A stretch of DNA of 64,000 nt from Streptosporangium carneum. Lineage in GTDB: Bacteria; Actinomycetota; Actinomycetes; Streptosporangiales; Streptosporangiaceae. Numbering within the stretch: position 1 is the first letter of the stretch; every line of letters begins with the position of its first letter. The notes beneath the pieces were generated by a model. The model had not been told where the DNA came from. It worked only from the letters and a program-made list of their open reading frames with translations, and did not search any database. The stretch spans positions 118,011 through 182,010 of the forward strand of contig NZ_BSEV01000019.1 of NCBI RefSeq assembly GCF_027922005.1, given 5' to 3'. Below, piece after piece: positions 28,128 through 36,299 of this stretch. Position numbers and translations under genes: made by a program.

Positions 28128-28682
28128 TCACTCCCCGGGAAGCTCGGGGAAGGCGATGAATCTGGTCAGAACGGTCCTGGCGTCCTCCGGGGTTTCCTCG
28201 GGCCGGCGGGAGAATCGGGCGAGCAGTTCGAGATACCGCTCGAAGAAGTCGCGCAGCTCGTCCAGCGTGACGCGGATCGTGCCGTTGGAGTAGGGCAGCG
28301 CGTCTCCCCACTCGCCCAGGTCGTCGCGGACCCGCTGGAAGCGCGCCAGGCCTTCGAGGGTCTCGGCGAGCCACAGACGGTGCATCTCGTCCGTGACGGC
28401 GCGCATCTCGGGACTCTGCTCGCTGTACAGCGGGAACCGCAGGTCGCGGTCGGCCCTTCGCCACCAGCGCTCGCGGCCCCCGCCACGGCCCGGCACCTCC
28501 TCGACGAACCCGTGCTCGGCGAGGACCCGCAGGTTGTAGCTGGTGCCTCCGGTGGTCACGCCCAGTTTCCTGGCCAGCGTGGTCGAGGTGACCTCGCCGT
28601 CCAGGGACACCTGGCGCATGATCCGCTGCCGCAGCGGATTGGCGAGAACCTTCACCGCCGCCAGGTCCGCTGTCTCGCTCAT
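28128..28682 (-). CDS. ArsR-type winged-helix transcriptional regulator
   Basis: The 184-residue protein has an N-terminal winged-helix domain (AAVKVLANPLRQRIMRQV, TSTTLARKLGVTTGGTSYNL as the recognition region, HGFVEEVPGR in the wing). A helical C-terminal domain of about 110 residues follows. It resembles HTH_20-type regulators paired with small transporters or membrane enzymes. An 18-bp palindrome lies immediately upstream of its start, suggesting autoregulation. The downstream gene it probably controlled is decayed. Confidence 0.9.
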   Translation of the reverse strand: MSETADLAAVKVLANPLRQRIMRQVSLDGEVTSTTLARKLGVTTGGTSYNLRVLAEHGFVEEVPGRGGGRERWWRRADRDLRFPLYSEQSPEMRAVTDEMHRLWLAETLEGLARFQRVRDDLGEWGDALPYSNGTIRVTLDELRDFFERYLELLARFSRRPEETPEDARTVLTRFIAFPELPGE

Positions 28683-28685
28683 GTG

Positions 28686-28703
28686 TGCACGATAAGTCGT
28701 GCA
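28686..28703. promoter_or_regulatory. Palindromic operator candidate
   Basis: TGCACGA-TAAG-TCGTGCA is a perfect 7-bp inverted repeat with a 4-base centre, ending four bases before the regulator start. A third half-site TCGTGCA is at 28711-28717. The position and symmetry suit binding of a dimeric ArsR-type regulator. Confidence 0.65.
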
Positions 28704-28877
28704 TCAGTTCTCGTGCAATCAGGAATGTCCCGGATTCGCGCCGTCACCGCCGCCGGGCCGTGACGACGGCCGGGTCCCACACCGCACGCCGTACGCCGTA
28801 CGGCGTCCGGAGCCGCACGGCGCACGGCGAGAAGCGGCGGCGACAACGTCGAGCGGAACGTGGGACCAGGTGAAGGC

Positions 28878-29201
28878 TCAGCCCGCGCCGCCGCACAGGT
28901 GGGCGTGACCGGCGTTGTGACCGTCCACCCAGCCCTTCCTGTCCCAGTCGTTGGACTTGTCGTAGATGAAGCCCTTCCCGCAGTTCTTCCCGGCGTCGGC
29001 GAAGCCCTTCTGGAAGGCGTCCCAGTACTCTTTCGGCTCCTTGCCCGAGGCCTGACCGGCCTCGCCCCACGGAACGTTCGCCGTCGCCACCGTCCGCCCG
29101 GAAACCGGAACGGCCGTGGAGTGGGAGCCCGCCACCACTCCGAGTGCGAGGATCACGAGAAGTTCGGGGCCGAACGACAGCAGATGTCGCCTGCGGTTCA
29201 T
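28878..29201 (-). CDS. Small secreted protein, unknown function
   Basis: This 107-residue protein starts at ATG 29201 with a strong GGAGGAGG site five bases upstream. It has a signal-peptide-like N-terminus (basic MNRRRHLL then a hydrophobic core LLVILALGVVAG). The mature part contains SGKEPKEYWDAFQKGFADAGKN, a Trp/Asp/His-rich stretch ending NAGHAHLCGG, and two cysteines that may pair. I know of no assigned function. It is alone, with no partner gene. Confidence 0.72.
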   Translation of the reverse strand: MNRRRHLLSFGPELLVILALGVVAGSHSTAVPVSGRTVATANVPWGEAGQASGKEPKEYWDAFQKGFADAGKNCGKGFIYDKSNDWDRKGWVDGHNAGHAHLCGGAG

Positions 29202-29627
29202 GAGCACCTCCTCCGACCAGACCTGCCCGCGGAAATCCCCGGAGGTCGTGGTTGACAAGGCCAGGATATGAAGCGATTCGCCAGAAATGGAGAATTTGTT
29301 TGCTTGTTATCGCGCTCTTGAATCAGAGATGGGCGGCGACTTTACCCTGCCGAAATCATCGCTCGACGGGAGCGAGCCGACGCCTTCGGCCCTGGCCACG
29401 CCCTCGAACTCCACAGCGGGACACCTCGTGACAGGAATGCCTCCGCAGGGGAATCGGCAGACACAATTTACTGTTTGTGCGGGTTACCGGGAGACAAAGG
29501 AATACGACGCCGGAAATCCCGTCGACATCTCACCTTTCAGGCGGATCCTTTACCTCGGCCGCGACCTCTCCACCCGGTTCTCGCCTGATCGACCGGACGG
29601 CCCCCGTACGGAGAAGCGCTCGTCGGG
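29202..29627. other. Intergenic, lower-GC region
   Basis: About 425 bases with visibly lower GC than its surroundings. A plus-strand frame from 29287 exists, but its product has no recognisable features, and it later runs antisense to the next gene, so I do not call it. Confidence 0.4.
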
Positions 29628-30083
29628 CTACGAGCTCACGGTGTGGACGGGCAGGCCGTCGCTCCCGCACCGGATCTCGACCTTGAGGTCGGAGCCGTCC
29701 GACTCGAACTCCACCGTGGCCTCGGGCCCGGGGCCCGGTTCGACGTCGTCGACCGAGTGACCCTGGGCCGGGCTCCACGAGCGCAGCCGCACCTGGCCGT
29801 CCTGGCAGGCCGCGACCACGGTGCCGCCGCCGACGCTGATCACCTTCGTGCGGGCCGAAGCGTCGGGCGACGCCCCCGCAGACGCGGCCGAGGACGGCAG
29901 GGGCGGGCGGGGGGAGGCCGCCGCCAGCTCGGCGCGGACCTCCTGCGCTGTCAGGGCGTGACCTGCGGCGCCGGTCAGGGAGCCTCCCAGCAGGCTCAGG
30001 ACGGCGACTCCCGCCACGGTCGCGACGGACGCGGTGGCCAGCCATCCGGCCACGGCCAGCAGCAGCCGTCCTCTCGTCACCAT
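29628..30083 (-). CDS. Membrane-anchored extracytoplasmic protein next to two-component system
   Basis: This protein of about 151 residues starts at ATG 30083 after GGGGGAG. Its N-terminus is basic, followed by a hydrophobic segment (residues 6-33) and an Ala/Ser-rich linker. The C-terminal domain (SVGGGTVVAACQDGQVRLRSW to LKVEIRCGSDGLPVHTV) has two cysteines about 47 residues apart. Similar small proteins occur beside actinomycete two-component systems. It is divergent from the response regulator, so it may share its control or be a target. Function unknown. Confidence 0.75.
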   Translation of the reverse strand: MVTRGRLLLAVAGWLATASVATVAGVAVLSLLGGSLTGAAGHALTAQEVRAELAAASPRPPLPSSAASAGASPDASARTKVISVGGGTVVAACQDGQVRLRSWSPAQGHSVDDVEPGPGPEATVEFESDGSDLKVEIRCGSDGLPVHTVSS

Positions 30084-30204
30084 CCGCTCCCCCTCTCCGC
30101 TGTCAGAGGCGGATCTCTCCGCCTCCGGGGCCGACGTCAAGGCCAGGGTAGGACAGCGCCGCCGGGGCACGCGCACCTCCGTTCACCGTCTACGGTGTCA
30201 TCAC

Positions 30205-30888
30205 ATGGCCGAGATCCTGCTCATCGAGGACGACGTGACGATCCGCACCGCCCTCACGCGGGGCCTGCGGGAGCTCGGTCATGCCGTCTCGTCCTCTCCG
30301 ACCGCCCTTGACGGCCTGCGGCTGGCCCTGCGCGACCGTCCCGACCTGGTGGTGCTCGACCTCGGGCTGCCCGACCTCGACGGCGTCGAGCTGCTGCGCA
30401 TGCTCAGGGCGGTGAGTCAGGTCCCGGTGATCGTCGCGACCGCCCGCGACGGTGACGACGAGATGGTTCCCGTCCTCGACGCGGGAGCCGACGACTACGT
30501 GGTCAAGCCGTTCAGCGCGGTGCAGCTGGACGCCCGTGTCCGGGCGGTCCTGCGTCGTGCGGGCGACGAGCGCTCTCCCGACACGTCGGTCACGGTCGCC
30601 GGGCTGCGCCTCGACCCCCGCACGCGTGAGGCGACCCTGGACGGCACGCCGCTCGAGCTCACGCCTCGCGAGTTCGACCTGCTGCACTTCCTCGCGACCC
30701 GCGCGGGAGAGGTGGTGACCAAACGGGAGCTGCTGAGCGAGGTCTGGCAGGTCGCGTACGGCGGAGCCGACAAAACCGTGGACGTCCACCTGTCGTGGCT
30801 GCGGCGAAAGCTCGGCGAGACCGCGCAGGAACCCCGCTACCTGGTGACCGTGCGCGGGGTCGGGGTGAAGCTGGTCGATCCCGCATGA
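30205..30888 (+). CDS. OmpR-family response regulator
   Basis: This 227-residue regulator has a receiver domain with D9, D10 and phospho-acceptor D52 in VVLDLGLPDLDG and the conserved Lys in DDYVVKPF. A winged-helix effector domain follows (LELTPREFDLLHFLATRAGEV to DVHLSWLRRKLGE and YLVTVRGVGVKLV). The ATG at 30205 has no obvious ribosome site. Its end overlaps the histidine-kinase ATG (ATGA). The PepSY protein downstream is a likely regulon member. Confidence 0.95.
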   Translation: MAEILLIEDDVTIRTALTRGLRELGHAVSSSPTALDGLRLALRDRPDLVVLDLGLPDLDGVELLRMLRAVSQVPVIVATARDGDDEMVPVLDAGADDYVVKPFSAVQLDARVRAVLRRAGDERSPDTSVTVAGLRLDPRTREATLDGTPLELTPREFDLLHFLATRAGEVVTKRELLSEVWQVAYGGADKTVDVHLSWLRRKLGETAQEPRYLVTVRGVGVKLVDPA

Positions 30889-32159
30889 GGCGCTGGCTGG
30901 CGCTGGTGATGACGGCCACCACCTCCCTGGTGCTGGTCGCGCTTCTGGTGCCGCTGGGACTGCTGATCGGCACCGTCGCGGAGAACGCGGCCGTCGACCG
31001 CGCGACCGACACGGCGGAGTCCGTCGCGGCGGCCGTGAGCGCCCTGCCGCCCGGGGAGCTGGCCCTCACGGTCGAGCAGGTCGCGGCGTCGGGCGGCTAC
31101 CCCCTGACGGTCTTCCTGCCGGACGGAGACGTCCTCGGCCAGGCCGCTCCCCGGTCGGACGCGGTCCGCCTGGCGTCGCTGGGGCGCAGCGTCACGGCGC
31201 GGGCGCCCGGCGGCACCGAGGTCCTCGTCTCGGTGCAGAGCCCGTCGCTGGGCGCGGTGGTGGTCCGGGTGTTCGTGAGCGAGGCCGACCTCGACCGGGG
31301 AGTGCGGGAGGCGTGGCTCGGACTGCTGGTCCTCGGCCTGGCACTGACCGCGCTCGGCATCGCGGTGGCGGACCGGCTGGCCAGGCGGGTGACGACGTCG
31401 ATCACCGCCCTGGCCGGGGTTTCGCACCGGCTGGCCGCGGGCGACCTGACCGCCCGCGCCTCGCCTGAGGGGCCCCCGGAGGTCAGGTCGGTCGCGGCGG
31501 CGCTCAACCACCTCGCCGGGCGGATCGACGAGCTGCTGGCCGCCGAACGCGAGGCGGTCGCCGACCTCTCCCACCGCCTGCGCACACCTCTCACCGGCCT
31601 GCGACTGAACGCGGAGGCCCTGGCCGACCCCGAGGAGGCGGCGCAGATCGGAGCACGCGCGGACGAGTTGGAGCAGGCCGTGACCTCGATCATCAACACG
31701 ACCAGGCGGCGCGCGCCCGCGCCGAGGTCGTGCGACGCCACCTCGGTGGTGACCGACCGGGTGCGTTTCTGGTCGGTGCTGGCCGAGGACCAGAACCGGC
31801 TGATGGATCTCGACCTGCCCGGGGAGCCGCTGCCGGTCGCCGTGGCCCCTGGCGAGCTGACGGCGTGCGTCGACGCGCTGCTCGGCAACGTCTTCGCGCA
31901 CACCCCCGAGGGCGTTCCGTTCGGGGTGCGGCTCACCTCCGGCTCCCAGGGCGGCGTCCTGCTGGTCGTGACCGACGCGGGGCCCGGCTTCGAGACCGAA
32001 CTGCTCGAGCGGGGCAGCAGCGGCGGCGACTCGACCGGCTTGGGCCTGGACATCGCCCGCCGTACCGCGGAGTCGTCCGGCGGCTCGCTGAACGTGCGCG
32101 CCGCAACGGGGGGCGGCGCCGTCGTCGAGGTGTCCCTCGGCCCGCCAGCGCGGCCTTAA
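30885..32159 (+). CDS. Sensor histidine kinase
   Basis: The 424-residue kinase has membrane helices at about 5-30 and 143-162 flanking an extracytoplasmic sensor loop, then a HAMP-like linker (RRVTTSITALAGVSHRLAAG). The phospho-accepting H230 lies in DLSHRLRTPL, and the ATPase has an N-box (ALLGNVFAHTP), G1 (VVTDAGPGFE) and G2 (STGLGLDIARR). It is translationally coupled to the response regulator. The ligand is unknown. Confidence 0.94.
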   Translation: MRRWLALVMTATTSLVLVALLVPLGLLIGTVAENAAVDRATDTAESVAAAVSALPPGELALTVEQVAASGGYPLTVFLPDGDVLGQAAPRSDAVRLASLGRSVTARAPGGTEVLVSVQSPSLGAVVVRVFVSEADLDRGVREAWLGLLVLGLALTALGIAVADRLARRVTTSITALAGVSHRLAAGDLTARASPEGPPEVRSVAAALNHLAGRIDELLAAEREAVADLSHRLRTPLTGLRLNAEALADPEEAAQIGARADELEQAVTSIINTTRRRAPAPRSCDATSVVTDRVRFWSVLAEDQNRLMDLDLPGEPLPVAVAPGELTACVDALLGNVFAHTPEGVPFGVRLTSGSQGGVLLVVTDAGPGFETELLERGSSGGDSTGLGLDIARRTAESSGGSLNVRAATGGGAVVEVSLGPPARP

Positions 32160-32171
32160 CCCTCCCTTAGC
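32155..32171 (+). promoter_or_regulatory. Direct-repeat response-regulator site candidate
   Basis: CTTAAC at 32155 and CTTAGC at 32166 are direct repeats with an 11-base period, the helical spacing usual for OmpR-family regulators. They lie 46 bases before the PepSY gene. Confidence 0.45.
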
Positions 32172-32216
32172 GTTCCCACAGCGCGGCGCTATCGTGGCCG
32201 GCGGCAAGCTCGAGGC

Positions 32217-32666
32217 ATGCGAAACACCACGAAGCTCACTCTCGCCACCGCCGGATTCCTCGCCGTCGTCGCCGGAGGCGGCGCGGCCTTCGCCGTCAGC
32301 GCCTCGCCCGCTCCGTCGTCTTCCGGCACGACGGCCACGCCCGCGCCGACGAGCACGACGGCCCCGGCCGAGCAGGCTCCGCGGACCCCCGCGCCCGGTG
32401 AGGCCGAGGCGAAGGTCCAACGGGACGCGGCCGTCAAGATCGCGCAGGACAAGGCGCCCGGCGCCCAGCTGACGAAGGCCGAGTTCGACGGCGACGAGAC
32501 GCCCGCCGTCTGGGAGGTCGAGTTCCGCCAGGGCGACGTCGAGCACGACTTCGAGATCGACGCCTCCACCGGCGCGATCCTGGAGCACGAGCAGGAGACC
32601 GAGACGGCCGAGGAGCGGAAGGCCGAGGCCGCCGAGGACCAGGCCGGGGAGCAGGACGACGACTGA
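32217..32666 (+). CDS. Secreted PepSY domain protein
   Basis: The 149-residue protein has a signal peptide (MRNTTKLTLATAGFLAVVAG...), a Pro/Thr/Ala-rich linker, and a PepSY domain (AVKIAQDKAPGAQLTKAEFD, AVWEVEFRQGDVEHDFEIDASTGAIL), then a Glu-rich tail. PepSY domains are thought to inhibit proteases or sense extracytoplasmic conditions. It follows a two-component system in the same direction, with a candidate regulator-binding direct repeat in front. Confidence 0.9.
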   Translation: MRNTTKLTLATAGFLAVVAGGGAAFAVSASPAPSSSGTTATPAPTSTTAPAEQAPRTPAPGEAEAKVQRDAAVKIAQDKAPGAQLTKAEFDGDETPAVWEVEFRQGDVEHDFEIDASTGAILEHEQETETAEERKAEAAEDQAGEQDDD

Positions 32667-32706
32667 CCCGCCTCTCGCGTCGCCCGTGGAACGGGGCCGG
32701 CGCCCG

Positions 32707-33066
32707 TCAGGGCGTCTCGCCCGGTTCCAGGATCCCCCGGACCTCCATCCCGCAGATCTTGGCGTCGGGCCAGCGGGCGGCGATCTCCAGAGCGCGTTCC
32801 TCGCTCGCGCAGTCGATCACGCAGTAGCCCGCCAGGTGCTCCTTGGCCTCGACGAACGGGCCGTCGGTGATCACCGGGACTCCTTCCCGCACCCGGACGG
32901 CCCTGCTCAGCGACCGCCCCTCCAGCGCCTCCCCGCCGACCCACTCCCCCGAGGCCGTCAGCTCCGTCATCAGGGCGTCGGCCTCGCCCATCAGCCCCAG
33001 ACGCTCCTGCTCCGACAGGGCCTCCCAGGTCCCGGGGTTGTTGTAGATCAGCAGCATGTACTTCAC
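32707..33066 (-). CDS. YCII-related domain protein (DGPF type)
   Basis: This 119-residue protein of the YciI/DGPF fold starts at GTG 33066, with GAGGAG upstream. Family sequence is clear: KYMLLIYNNPGTWEALSEQER, then VITDGPFVEAKEHLAGYCVIDC and ERALEIAARWPDA. Reactions of most DGPF proteins are unknown, and they are often encoded beside a sigma-70-like factor. No such gene is next to this copy, so it may be orphaned by rearrangement. Confidence 0.9.
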   Translation of the reverse strand: MKYMLLIYNNPGTWEALSEQERLGLMGEADALMTELTASGEWVGGEALEGRSLSRAVRVREGVPVITDGPFVEAKEHLAGYCVIDCASEERALEIAARWPDAKICGMEVRGILEPGETP

Positions 33067-33590
33067 GTCTTCACTCCTCACGGTCGCGACGCCCGGCACG
33101 GACGTCTTCCTCGGCGGACGCCCCTCACGGAAGCCGCCGAGCAGCAGACGATATCCGGCCGAGGCGACAGGAACCGCGCCACGGCGAGCCGGCCCGGGTC
33201 CGTGACGGCCGGAAACCCCAAGGAGATCGTCATCACCCCGGCGAAGTCCACGATCATGTCCCGGTACGGCACCGCGCCCTCCGTATAGTCCGGCTGTACG
33301 CCTCCAAGATGACCTGACCTGACAGCCGAGGTCCGGTCCAGCCGAGACCACCGGACCACTTCCTGTCAACTCCGTCGCCTCTAGCATGATCATGAATGAA
33401 ATTTCACTCTGCGAACGCGACCAAGACGGCCACCGTCTCGGAATCGGTTGCGATGACCAGCACTGATGATGTGCGCCGACTGCTGGTGGGCGCGCACAAT
33501 GGCGAAAAGGGCTGTCGGACAGAACTCAGAGCGCCCAAAAGAACGATCTCCATTGCGCTTTGACCTCTCGCTGTAGTGACAGCGGGAGGA
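33067..33590. other. Intergenic region upstream of transposase remnant
   Basis: About 520 bases with no supported gene. Codon-like structure fades and GC content drops around 33390-33560, next to the transposase fragment, consistent with an insertion boundary. Confidence 0.4.
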
Positions 33591-33857
33591 GTGAGCCGAT
33601 TGGCGCGGCTGAAGCTGTGGGAGGTCAGCGACGAGCTGTGGGCGATCACCGAGCCACTGCTGCCTGAACATCAGCGCAGAGCATGTTGGCCAAGGCGTAA
33701 GCGCTTGGATGACCGCCCGGCCCTGCAAGGCATCCTGCTCGTGCTGCACACCGGTATCGCAGAGAGCGCCCGCCCCAGGAACTCGGTACGGCTCGGGCAG
33801 ACCTGCCGGCGGCGGCTGAACGAGTGGAACAGGGCAGGATCCGGGAGAACGCCCTCC
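33591..33857 (+). pseudogene. IS5-family transposase N-terminal remnant
   Basis: From GTG 33591 the translation reads LKLWEVSDELWAITEPLLP, then RKRLDDRPALQGILLVLHTGI, the standard N-terminus of IS5/DUF4096-type transposases. The expected following block is only partly readable, because CPRELGY-like sequence lies in another frame before QTCRRRLNEWNRAG returns in frame. At least two indels are implied. The catalytic DDE domain is absent. The frame stays open into the next gene without a stop, but that gene has its own start and ribosome site at 34041. Confidence 0.82.
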
Positions 33858-34040
33858 ACACGAGGAGACGGCGGCCAGGGCAACGCCGACACTAGCGAGA
33901 ACTTCGCCATAGCCAAATTCCAGTACGAACCGCTCCGTCCTACGATCTCCCAGGGAAACGGCAACGCATATGCACCGTTGACGCCACGGTATACGCGTAC
34001 CCACCAGACTCGCCCCATCCGAGGCAGTCAGGGGAGCGGA

Positions 34041-36299
34041 ATGACCGTGCCATTCAGCGGAGACGCCGGGGAAAGCGCCGACGTGGTCGGCCACTACTCA
34101 CCGTTCACAGGCATGCACATGCCCGAGGTGAGCCACATCGAGGCCGTACCGGCCGGTGTCGGCCTGCTCGAGTCGCCCTTTGGCACCGGGTTGACAGGTG
34201 AGTCCCCTGATCGGGCGGAGGAGGCTGCGGCCGAATTGCTCGACACACTGCAGGACGAGGACTTCACCGACGCGCTCGAACACCTCGTTGACGAGGCAGC
34301 CGCGCAATACCTCGGCGAGCAGGGAGCCTGGTCGGCCACACCGTCCGAAACGGACTCCCGGGCCGCTCTTGAAGAATGGCTCGCCCCCCTCGCCGCCGCG
34401 GCCGAGCAGGCCGTCGACGGGCTCGTGGAGAGTCTTTCGACCGTCGACCTTCACGCGATGACCGGCTCCGACCTCGAGACGTTCCTGGCTTCGGCGGGGG
34501 AGGCGCCGCTGCTCGGCTCTGAAGGATTCGACGAATTCCTCGGCGGCCTTGTCAGAAAGGCGAAGAAACTGATCAAGGGTGCGGCCGACATGGCACGCAA
34601 AGGCGTCGCCGCCGTTGGGCGGATGCTGCCGGTTGGAGCTCTGCTGAACAAGCTCAAAGCCCTGGTAAGGCCGCTGCTACGACGCGTGCTCATGGCGGCG
34701 CTGAACAAGTTGCCGCCCACCGTCCGCCCGGTCGCCAAGACGCTGGCCGCGAAGCTGGGCCTGGGCGAGGCGAGCGAAGCGCAGGTCGGTCCCGAGCCGG
34801 TCGCCGGCCTGTCTGCGCAGTTCGATCTGGAGATGGCCGCGCTGCTGCTCGCCCCGGACACGCTCGATGAGGTCTTCGAGGCGGACGGGATGGAGGCCGG
34901 GACCGACGGTGAGGGCCCCGATCGACTCGCCGAACTCGACGACGCCCGCGCGCGCTTGGCACAGCAGCTCACCGACCTGCCCGCCGGCACCCCGCCGGCA
35001 GCCGAGATCGAGCAGTTCCTGCCCGTCGTGCTGGCCGCACGCCCGCTGATCAAGCTCGGCGTCTCACTGATCGGCCGGGACAGGATCGTCCGCTTCATCG
35101 CCGACCGCATCGCCGGGCTTGTAAAGGGCCTCATCGGATCGGACGCGGCACGGACGATCTCGCGGCCGATCGTCGACGTCGGGCTGCGCATGCTCGGCCT
35201 CGAGGTCCCGGCCGAGCAGGAACGCGCGCTCGCCGGCGAAGCGCTCGCCTCGACGGTCGAAGGCACGGTCCTGCGACTGCTGGAGCTACCGGCCGGCGTG
35301 TTCGAAGACGAGCTGCAGCTCGACGCTGCGCTGCAGGAGGCGTTCGCGGAGGCGGCCGCTGCTTATCTGCCCGATCGGTTGCTGCGCCCAGACCTGCCGG
35401 AGCGGGAGACGGCAGGAGAGGGCGGCGTTTGGGTGCTGATGCCCAGGGTGGCCCGGCCGCGCTTCCGGTTTCGGCGTTATACCCGCACCTTTGTGGTGCC
35501 GGTCAGCCGACAACTGGCCCGCTGTGTGCCATGGTCGGACGGCGGCACGCTGGAGACCCACCTGCTTGACCGCGGTGTCGAGCGGTGGCCGGTGCAGGCC
35601 GAGATAGACCTGTACGAGGCGCTGCCCGGCACCCATCTGGGCCACTTCACCCAGGACGAGGTCGCCGGCGGTGCCCGCCCACCGGACAGCGGTGAGTATG
35701 AATACCTCACCGCCGACATCGCCGGACTGCTGCTCGGCGAGCCGGCGCTTGGACGCAGGGCGTGGTACGGCAGGGCGGCCACAGTCCGACCGCGTCCGAT
35801 GCCGGGCGACCGCTATTTCCGGGTGCGCATACCGGGAACGGCCCGCTGGCGGCGCTATCGGAGGATTCTGGTCCGCCTCGACGCGGCGGGGCAGTTGCGC
35901 GTCACGGTGCGCCTGTCCGAGCGACAGGCGCAGCAGATCCTGGCCAGGCTGGAACGATCGGCGCCGGCCGGGCGACGTGACTTGCCCTCGGTCCTGCTCA
36001 TGCTGCGCGGCCAGTACGGACGAATCCTGCCTGCGATGCTGGCCGCCCGGATGCTCAAGCGTTCGCTCGTCGTCGATCAGTGGCGGGCGCGTACGGCCGC
36101 GGATCGGGTGGTCGCCGCTCTCACTGCGGGCCTGTCCGCATTCCTCACCAAGAGCGCCGCACAACTCGCCGCAGCGGTGCGCGATCCTGCGGACGGTGTC
36201 ACGATCACGCTCACGGTGGACGGGCTCTCCCGCGAGAAAGTCACCGGCGAACTCCCGCCCGCCGCGGTCACCGTCCAGCCGGGGCGGGGTCGTGGCTGA
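34041..36299 (+). CDS. 752-residue protein with amphipathic basic helices, first gene of orphan operon
   Basis: ATG 34041 has a GGGGAG site. The N-terminal ~100 residues are acidic and disordered-looking, with the short motif GLLESPFGTG (41-50). Residues 168-240 are a run of basic amphipathic or hydrophobic helices (VRKAKKLIKGAADMARKGV, LLNKLKALVRPLLRRVLMAA), and a second such block spans about 334-390. The C-terminal third is Arg-rich and contains FRFRRYTRTFVVPV and DRYFRVRIPGTARWRRYRRI. There is no signal peptide or known enzymatic motif. Membrane interaction or pore formation is possible. I do not recognise the family. It overlaps the next gene by eight bases. Confidence 0.82.
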   Translation: MTVPFSGDAGESADVVGHYSPFTGMHMPEVSHIEAVPAGVGLLESPFGTGLTGESPDRAEEAAAELLDTLQDEDFTDALEHLVDEAAAQYLGEQGAWSATPSETDSRAALEEWLAPLAAAAEQAVDGLVESLSTVDLHAMTGSDLETFLASAGEAPLLGSEGFDEFLGGLVRKAKKLIKGAADMARKGVAAVGRMLPVGALLNKLKALVRPLLRRVLMAALNKLPPTVRPVAKTLAAKLGLGEASEAQVGPEPVAGLSAQFDLEMAALLLAPDTLDEVFEADGMEAGTDGEGPDRLAELDDARARLAQQLTDLPAGTPPAAEIEQFLPVVLAARPLIKLGVSLIGRDRIVRFIADRIAGLVKGLIGSDAARTISRPIVDVGLRMLGLEVPAEQERALAGEALASTVEGTVLRLLELPAGVFEDELQLDAALQEAFAEAAAAYLPDRLLRPDLPERETAGEGGVWVLMPRVARPRFRFRRYTRTFVVPVSRQLARCVPWSDGGTLETHLLDRGVERWPVQAEIDLYEALPGTHLGHFTQDEVAGGARPPDSGEYEYLTADIAGLLLGEPALGRRAWYGRAATVRPRPMPGDRYFRVRIPGTARWRRYRRILVRLDAAGQLRVTVRLSERQAQQILARLERSAPAGRRDLPSVLLMLRGQYGRILPAMLAARMLKRSLVVDQWRARTAADRVVAALTAGLSAFLTKSAAQLAAAVRDPADGVTITLTVDGLSREKVTGELPPAAVTVQPGRGRG

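Noticed and set aside
29287..29760. 157-residue plus-strand frame
   Set aside because: No recognisable domain or ribosome site, and its second half is antisense to a better-supported gene.
33576..36299. A 907-residue fusion of transposase and the 752-aa protein
   Set aside because: The first part is a frameshifted transposase remnant, and a good ribosome site and start codon lie at 34041.
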